Origin: JANWVO01 sp037446555 | GTDB taxonomy: Bacteria > Acidobacteriota > Terriglobia > Bryobacterales > Bryobacteraceae | NCBI GenBank assembly: GCA_037446555.1 | Contig: JBBIIK010000001.1 | Coordinates: 62,001 to 126,000 of the forward strand | Reading direction: 5' to 3' | DNA: 64,000 bases | Shown here: positions 61,260-64,000 of the stretch, piece by piece | Layout of the letters: each line of letters begins with the position of its first letter | How positions within the stretch are numbered: position 1 is the first letter of the stretch | Translations under genes and position numbers: made by a program | Notes under the pieces: generated by a model | What the model saw: the letters and a program-made list of their open reading frames with translations, nothing else | Told to the model about the DNA's origin: nothing | Database searches by the model: none

Positions 61260-62600
61260 ATGTGGGCGCGCTTCTGCACGGCCGTGCTGCTTGCCGCAGC
61301 GTTGCTGCCGGCGCAGACATCTCCCGGCCAGTATCCGCCCGGGCAATACCCTCCGGGCCAATATCCTCCGGGGCAGTATCCTCCGGGGCAGTACCCGCCC
61401 GGGCAGTATCCGCCTGGCCAGTACCCGCCGGAAACGTATCCGTATCCGGGTTCGCGCGGCCCCGGCGGCATCCCGTTGCCGCGCGTGCCATGGCCGAAGC
61501 GGAAGCCGAAGGACGGCGCGAAGAAGGGGGAGATCGAGAAGTTCGAGGGCACGCTGCGCCGGATGTCAGAGAAGGAGCTGGTTCTCGAGACGCACGACCA
61601 GGGCTTGCTGCGCTTCCGCCTGCTGGCGAAGACGCAGTTCAAGGACAAGAAAGGCGAGCCGGTGCGCGACTCGCTTCTCAAGCCCGGCGATCAACTGGAA
61701 GTGCAGTGCGATGCGATCGATCCCGAGACGGCGCGGGCAGTGATCTATTTGCGGCAGGGTACGCCCGCCGAGCGGGAGGCGGCCTCGCGGCCCATCGAGG
61801 CCGCTGCGCCAGAGAGCGCCCCTGCCAGCGTGCCGCCAGCGCCGCCACCGGCTGCCGTGCCAGCCAAGCCCCCGGCACCCGTGCAGCCTGAAGAAGAACC
61901 GGAGCCCGAACCGGATCCTGTCATCGCCAAAGCTCGCGCAGCAGTGGCGGAGATGGAAGCCGCGATGCCCGACTTCCTGGTCGATCAGGTGGTCACGCGC
62001 TGGGCCAGCTTCAACAACGAGGCATCGTGGAACCGGATCGACGTGGTCGAGGCGGAAGTCGCCTGGTCCGGCGGCAAGGAGGAATACCGCAACGTGCGGC
62101 TGAACGGCCGTCCCATCCAGGGCGGACCGGAAACCACAGGCACGTGGTCGACGGGTGAGTTTCTCACGACTGCCTCCGACATCCTCAGCCCGGCGACACG
62201 CGCGGCGTTCGTGCGTCTGGGCAGCGAAACCGTGGGCGGGCGGCGCGCCGCGCTGTTCGAGTTCGCCATCCGCCCGGAACATTCCCACTGGGTTTTGGTT
62301 TCGCCGAAGGGCGAGCGCCTGAAGCCCGCGCAGAAGGGGCGCATCTGGATCGACGAGGAGACGCACCGCGTGCTGCGGATCGAGCAGCGGGCCGTCTCGA
62401 TCCCTTCCTCCTTCCCGCAGGACAAGGCCGAGTGCACGGTGGAGGTGGGCCCGGTGCAGATCGGCGGCGCCTCATTGCTCCTGCCCGTGCGCGCCGAAAC
62501 CCGCGGCTGCGAGCGCGGCACGGTGAACTGCTCGAAGAACGAGATCGTCTTCCGCAACTACCGCAAGTTCAGCGCCGAATCCACGGTAGTTTTCAAGTAA
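61260..62600 (+). CDS. Secreted protein with PPGQY repeats
   Basis: The 446-residue protein has a signal peptide (WARFCTAVLLAAALLPAQ) then seven PPGQY pentapeptide repeats at residues 23-57, a basic proline-rich stretch, an OB-like/DUF region (GEIEKFEGTLRRMSEKELVLET), a proline/alanine linker, and a C-terminal 190-residue domain (DFLVDQVVTRWASFNNE to YRKFSAESTVVF). The C-terminal domain resembles outer-membrane lipoprotein-sorting-like proteins, but I do not assign a family. A strong GAGGAGA site lies before the ATG at 61260; an ATG at 61233 is an alternative. It converges on the next gene with eight bases between. Confidence 0.7.
   Translation: MWARFCTAVLLAAALLPAQTSPGQYPPGQYPPGQYPPGQYPPGQYPPGQYPPGQYPPETYPYPGSRGPGGIPLPRVPWPKRKPKDGAKKGEIEKFEGTLRRMSEKELVLETHDQGLLRFRLLAKTQFKDKKGEPVRDSLLKPGDQLEVQCDAIDPETARAVIYLRQGTPAEREAASRPIEAAAPESAPASVPPAPPPAAVPAKPPAPVQPEEEPEPEPDPVIAKARAAVAEMEAAMPDFLVDQVVTRWASFNNEASWNRIDVVEAEVAWSGGKEEYRNVRLNGRPIQGGPETTGTWSTGEFLTTASDILSPATRAAFVRLGSETVGGRRAALFEFAIRPEHSHWVLVSPKGERLKPAQKGRIWIDEETHRVLRIEQRAVSIPSSFPQDKAECTVEVGPVQIGGASLLLPVRAETRGCERGTVNCSKNEIVFRNYRKFSAESTVVFK
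61326..61430 (+). repeat. Seven tandem 15-base repeats encoding GQYPP
   Basis: Seven in-frame copies of a 15-base unit (GGC/GGG CAG/CAA TAT/TAC CCG/CCT CCx) encode GQYPP units. Copies differ at third codon positions, so the array has aged under protein-level selection rather than being a recent expansion. It is coding sequence, not a CRISPR. Confidence 0.9.
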
Positions 62601-62608
62601 CCTCGCGG

Positions 62609-63820
62609 CTACTTCTCAACCGGCAGGATGGAAGTCAGAGCGAAGCCGTTGAACCGCAGGCCCAGCACGCTCACCGGCCCGCCGGTGGCGTTGAACTCAA
62701 GAACGCCTCGCCGGCCCTGCACCATGGCCAGCTCAGCCCGGTTTCTCACTTCGAACGCCTGCCGCTCCCTCGCGTTCAGGTTCAGCGTCAAAGTGCCAAT
62801 TTGCGCGCCGCTTTCGTCTCTTGCCACGATGCTGACCGTCACCGGGGTCGAGCCGGGATTCAGCACAGCCACGCTGGTGACGAAATTCGTATCGTCATAC
62901 ACGATGGTCGCGCCCGTCGAATTGCTTGCCGAGAGCGGCACGACGCCCTCTTGCGGATTCACGTTCGGCTGCGCCTGCCGGAAAATGCCATAACCGATCA
63001 CGGTATCGGGCGCCTCCACGGCGACTGATCCTTGCTGAAGCGGCCCGAGATTGGGCGCCTCCACTACGCCCGTCCCTCGCGGTCCAAGGTTCAGGGAAAC
63101 CGACGATGCGTTGATGCCCGGGACGGTGAGCGGCGCGCCGTTCACGTCGAAGAACCTGACAGTCGCCTGCACGGGAGCACCGGAAGTGTTGTGCAGATAC
63201 ACAGCCGTCGACCAAACGTCGCCGAAGGCGAGCTGCGGCAGCACGCGGGTCAGCCCTGTCACCGGTGTGCCGGGGGAAGCCGTGAATGTAGTGGTGTAGA
63301 TGCGGTCGCCGGGATCGGCCTGGCCGTTTCCATCGGCAGCGTTGCCGGCAGCATAAAAGATCACGTCGCCGAAGCCGGCGTCGGAAGGCGGAGTCCACTC
63401 GACTTCCCAGGAAACCGAGCCCGTCGTGCCCGGGCGGGTGCCGGAGGAAGTGTGCGTCACGAACTGCAACCCTGGCGGCGGGTTGGATACGAAGCGCGTG
63501 GTGTCTTCAATGATGCGGAAGCTGCCTGCCATCTGGTTGGGGTTGGAGGCGGCGCGGGCCGTCAGTTGAAAGCCCCAACGCGTGGCATTGGGATCCGCCA
63601 GAGTCACTTTCACCTTCACCGCCTGGCCTGGCACCCAGTTGGTCAACCCGTCGAATCGGATCTGCAAACTGCCTGGCCCGCTGTTGGGCGTTCCGCCATG
63701 GCAGGCAGCGCAGGTCCCTTCGCCCGGGGCGCCTGTCACTTGTGCCGGCGCCCCCCCGCTGTTGCCCCAAGCCACGCTCGAAAGCGCGAAAATTGCGATC
63801 CATCCCAGACGCCGCATCAT
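62609..63820 (-). CDS. Surface protein of the choice-of-anchor/Reeler type with a CxxCH motif
   Basis: The 403-residue protein has a signal peptide (LGWIAIFALSSVAWG), then GTCAACHGG, a CxxCH motif that can bind c-type haem, then a Reeler-like/choice-of-anchor beta-sandwich (residues about 50-190: ADPNATRWGFQLTARA, GSVSWEVEWTPPS) and a second region of about 200 residues made of strand-rich repeats (VVPLSASNSTGATIVYDDT). Such proteins are common in Bryobacterales. The first ATG of the pair at 63820 has AAGGAG eleven bases upstream. The leader contains a stem GCAGGC/GCCTGC (63855-63875) of unknown purpose. Confidence 0.78.
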   Translation of the reverse strand: MMRRLGWIAIFALSSVAWGNSGGAPAQVTGAPGEGTCAACHGGTPNSGPGSLQIRFDGLTNWVPGQAVKVKVTLADPNATRWGFQLTARAASNPNQMAGSFRIIEDTTRFVSNPPPGLQFVTHTSSGTRPGTTGSVSWEVEWTPPSDAGFGDVIFYAAGNAADGNGQADPGDRIYTTTFTASPGTPVTGLTRVLPQLAFGDVWSTAVYLHNTSGAPVQATVRFFDVNGAPLTVPGINASSVSLNLGPRGTGVVEAPNLGPLQQGSVAVEAPDTVIGYGIFRQAQPNVNPQEGVVPLSASNSTGATIVYDDTNFVTSVAVLNPGSTPVTVSIVARDESGAQIGTLTLNLNARERQAFEVRNRAELAMVQGRRGVLEFNATGGPVSVLGLRFNGFALTSILPVEK

Positions 63821-64000
63821 GTTTCCCAAAGCTCCTTGACTGTGCATCCCATTGGCAGGCCTCAGAACTGCCTGCTCCCCTAATTGAAGCGCCGGGAGCG
63901 GACCAGGTTGCAACGAAGGCGTAAAAGTTTTGCAAACAGGCGCTGCTCCTGCGGCCTTCGCCGGTTGCGTGATATTTTCATAGCGTATCCACACCGGGCA

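Noticed and set aside
61326..61430. Possible CRISPR array
   Set aside because: Repeats are 15 bases, contiguous and in frame within an exported protein; there are no spacers.
63821..64000. c-di-GMP riboswitch in the leader of the right-most gene
   Set aside because: A short hairpin is present, but the conserved loop sequences of GEMM riboswitches are absent.

Overview
The window is GC-rich chromosomal DNA from a bacterium that is most likely an acidobacterium of the Solibacter/Bryobacter type (Bryobacterales). This rests on the mix of gene families rather than on a marker gene: a CRTAC1 (FG-GAP plus ASPIC/UnbV) protein, a deoxyhypusine-synthase-like protein, LptD (so an outer membrane is present), a choice-of-anchor/Reeler-type surface protein with a CxxCH motif, BNR-repeat proteins and a class C beta-lactamase-like hydrolase. 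Coding density is high, many neighbours overlap by ATGA/GTGA/TGATG junctions, and I see no insertion sequence, prophage, CRISPR array or rRNA.

Layout. 1-9 kb: the start of an acetyltransferase, an S9 peptidase, an unknown protein with a GNAT-like end, a CRTAC1 protein, a deoxyhypusine-synthase-like protein and a sugar isomerase/Gfo-Idh-MocA dehydrogenase pair. 9-17 kb: argG, a dCMP-deaminase-type gene, the vitamin B6 block pdxR-pdxS-pdxT followed by a small phosphatase, tRNA-Leu(CAG) with its own promoter, a gene-free stretch of about 950 bases, and ispG. 17-26 kb: a degenerate receiver protein, a DUF1385 membrane protein, the coupled prfA-prmC-dinB genes, an MFS exporter, lptD and an RDD membrane protein. 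26-31 kb: a five-gene operon for a cytosolic bidirectional group 3b-type [NiFe] hydrogenase, with a cyclic-nucleotide-binding protein in the middle. 31-43.7 kb: a block with opposite strand composition (G-rich top strand) carrying an unknown secreted protein, a DUF362 protein, a very large amidohydrolase-pectate lyase fusion, glpK-glpD, a BNR-repeat protein and an outer membrane barrel-OmpA protein ended by a strong terminator.

43.7-48.5 kb holds the most unusual element: a leftward four-gene cassette made of a MoxR-type AAA+ ATPase, a small unknown protein, a VWA protein with a zinc-peptidase HExxH motif, and a divergent S-adenosylmethionine-synthetase-like protein. The genes are coupled by ATGA overlaps, and an 11-G run sits where the small protein is entered, so its upstream start is out of frame by one base. 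This looks like a possible phase-variable switch in an undescribed MoxR-VWA system.

48.5-64 kb: three short-chain dehydrogenase-type genes followed (upstream) by an Fe-S photolyase, a serine hydrolase, an OPT transporter, a polyphosphate operon (ppk1 plus two tandem single-domain PPK2 genes and a hydrolase-like gene), a YjbR-type protein, a secreted protein with seven PPGQY repeats, and a surface protein with a CxxCH motif.
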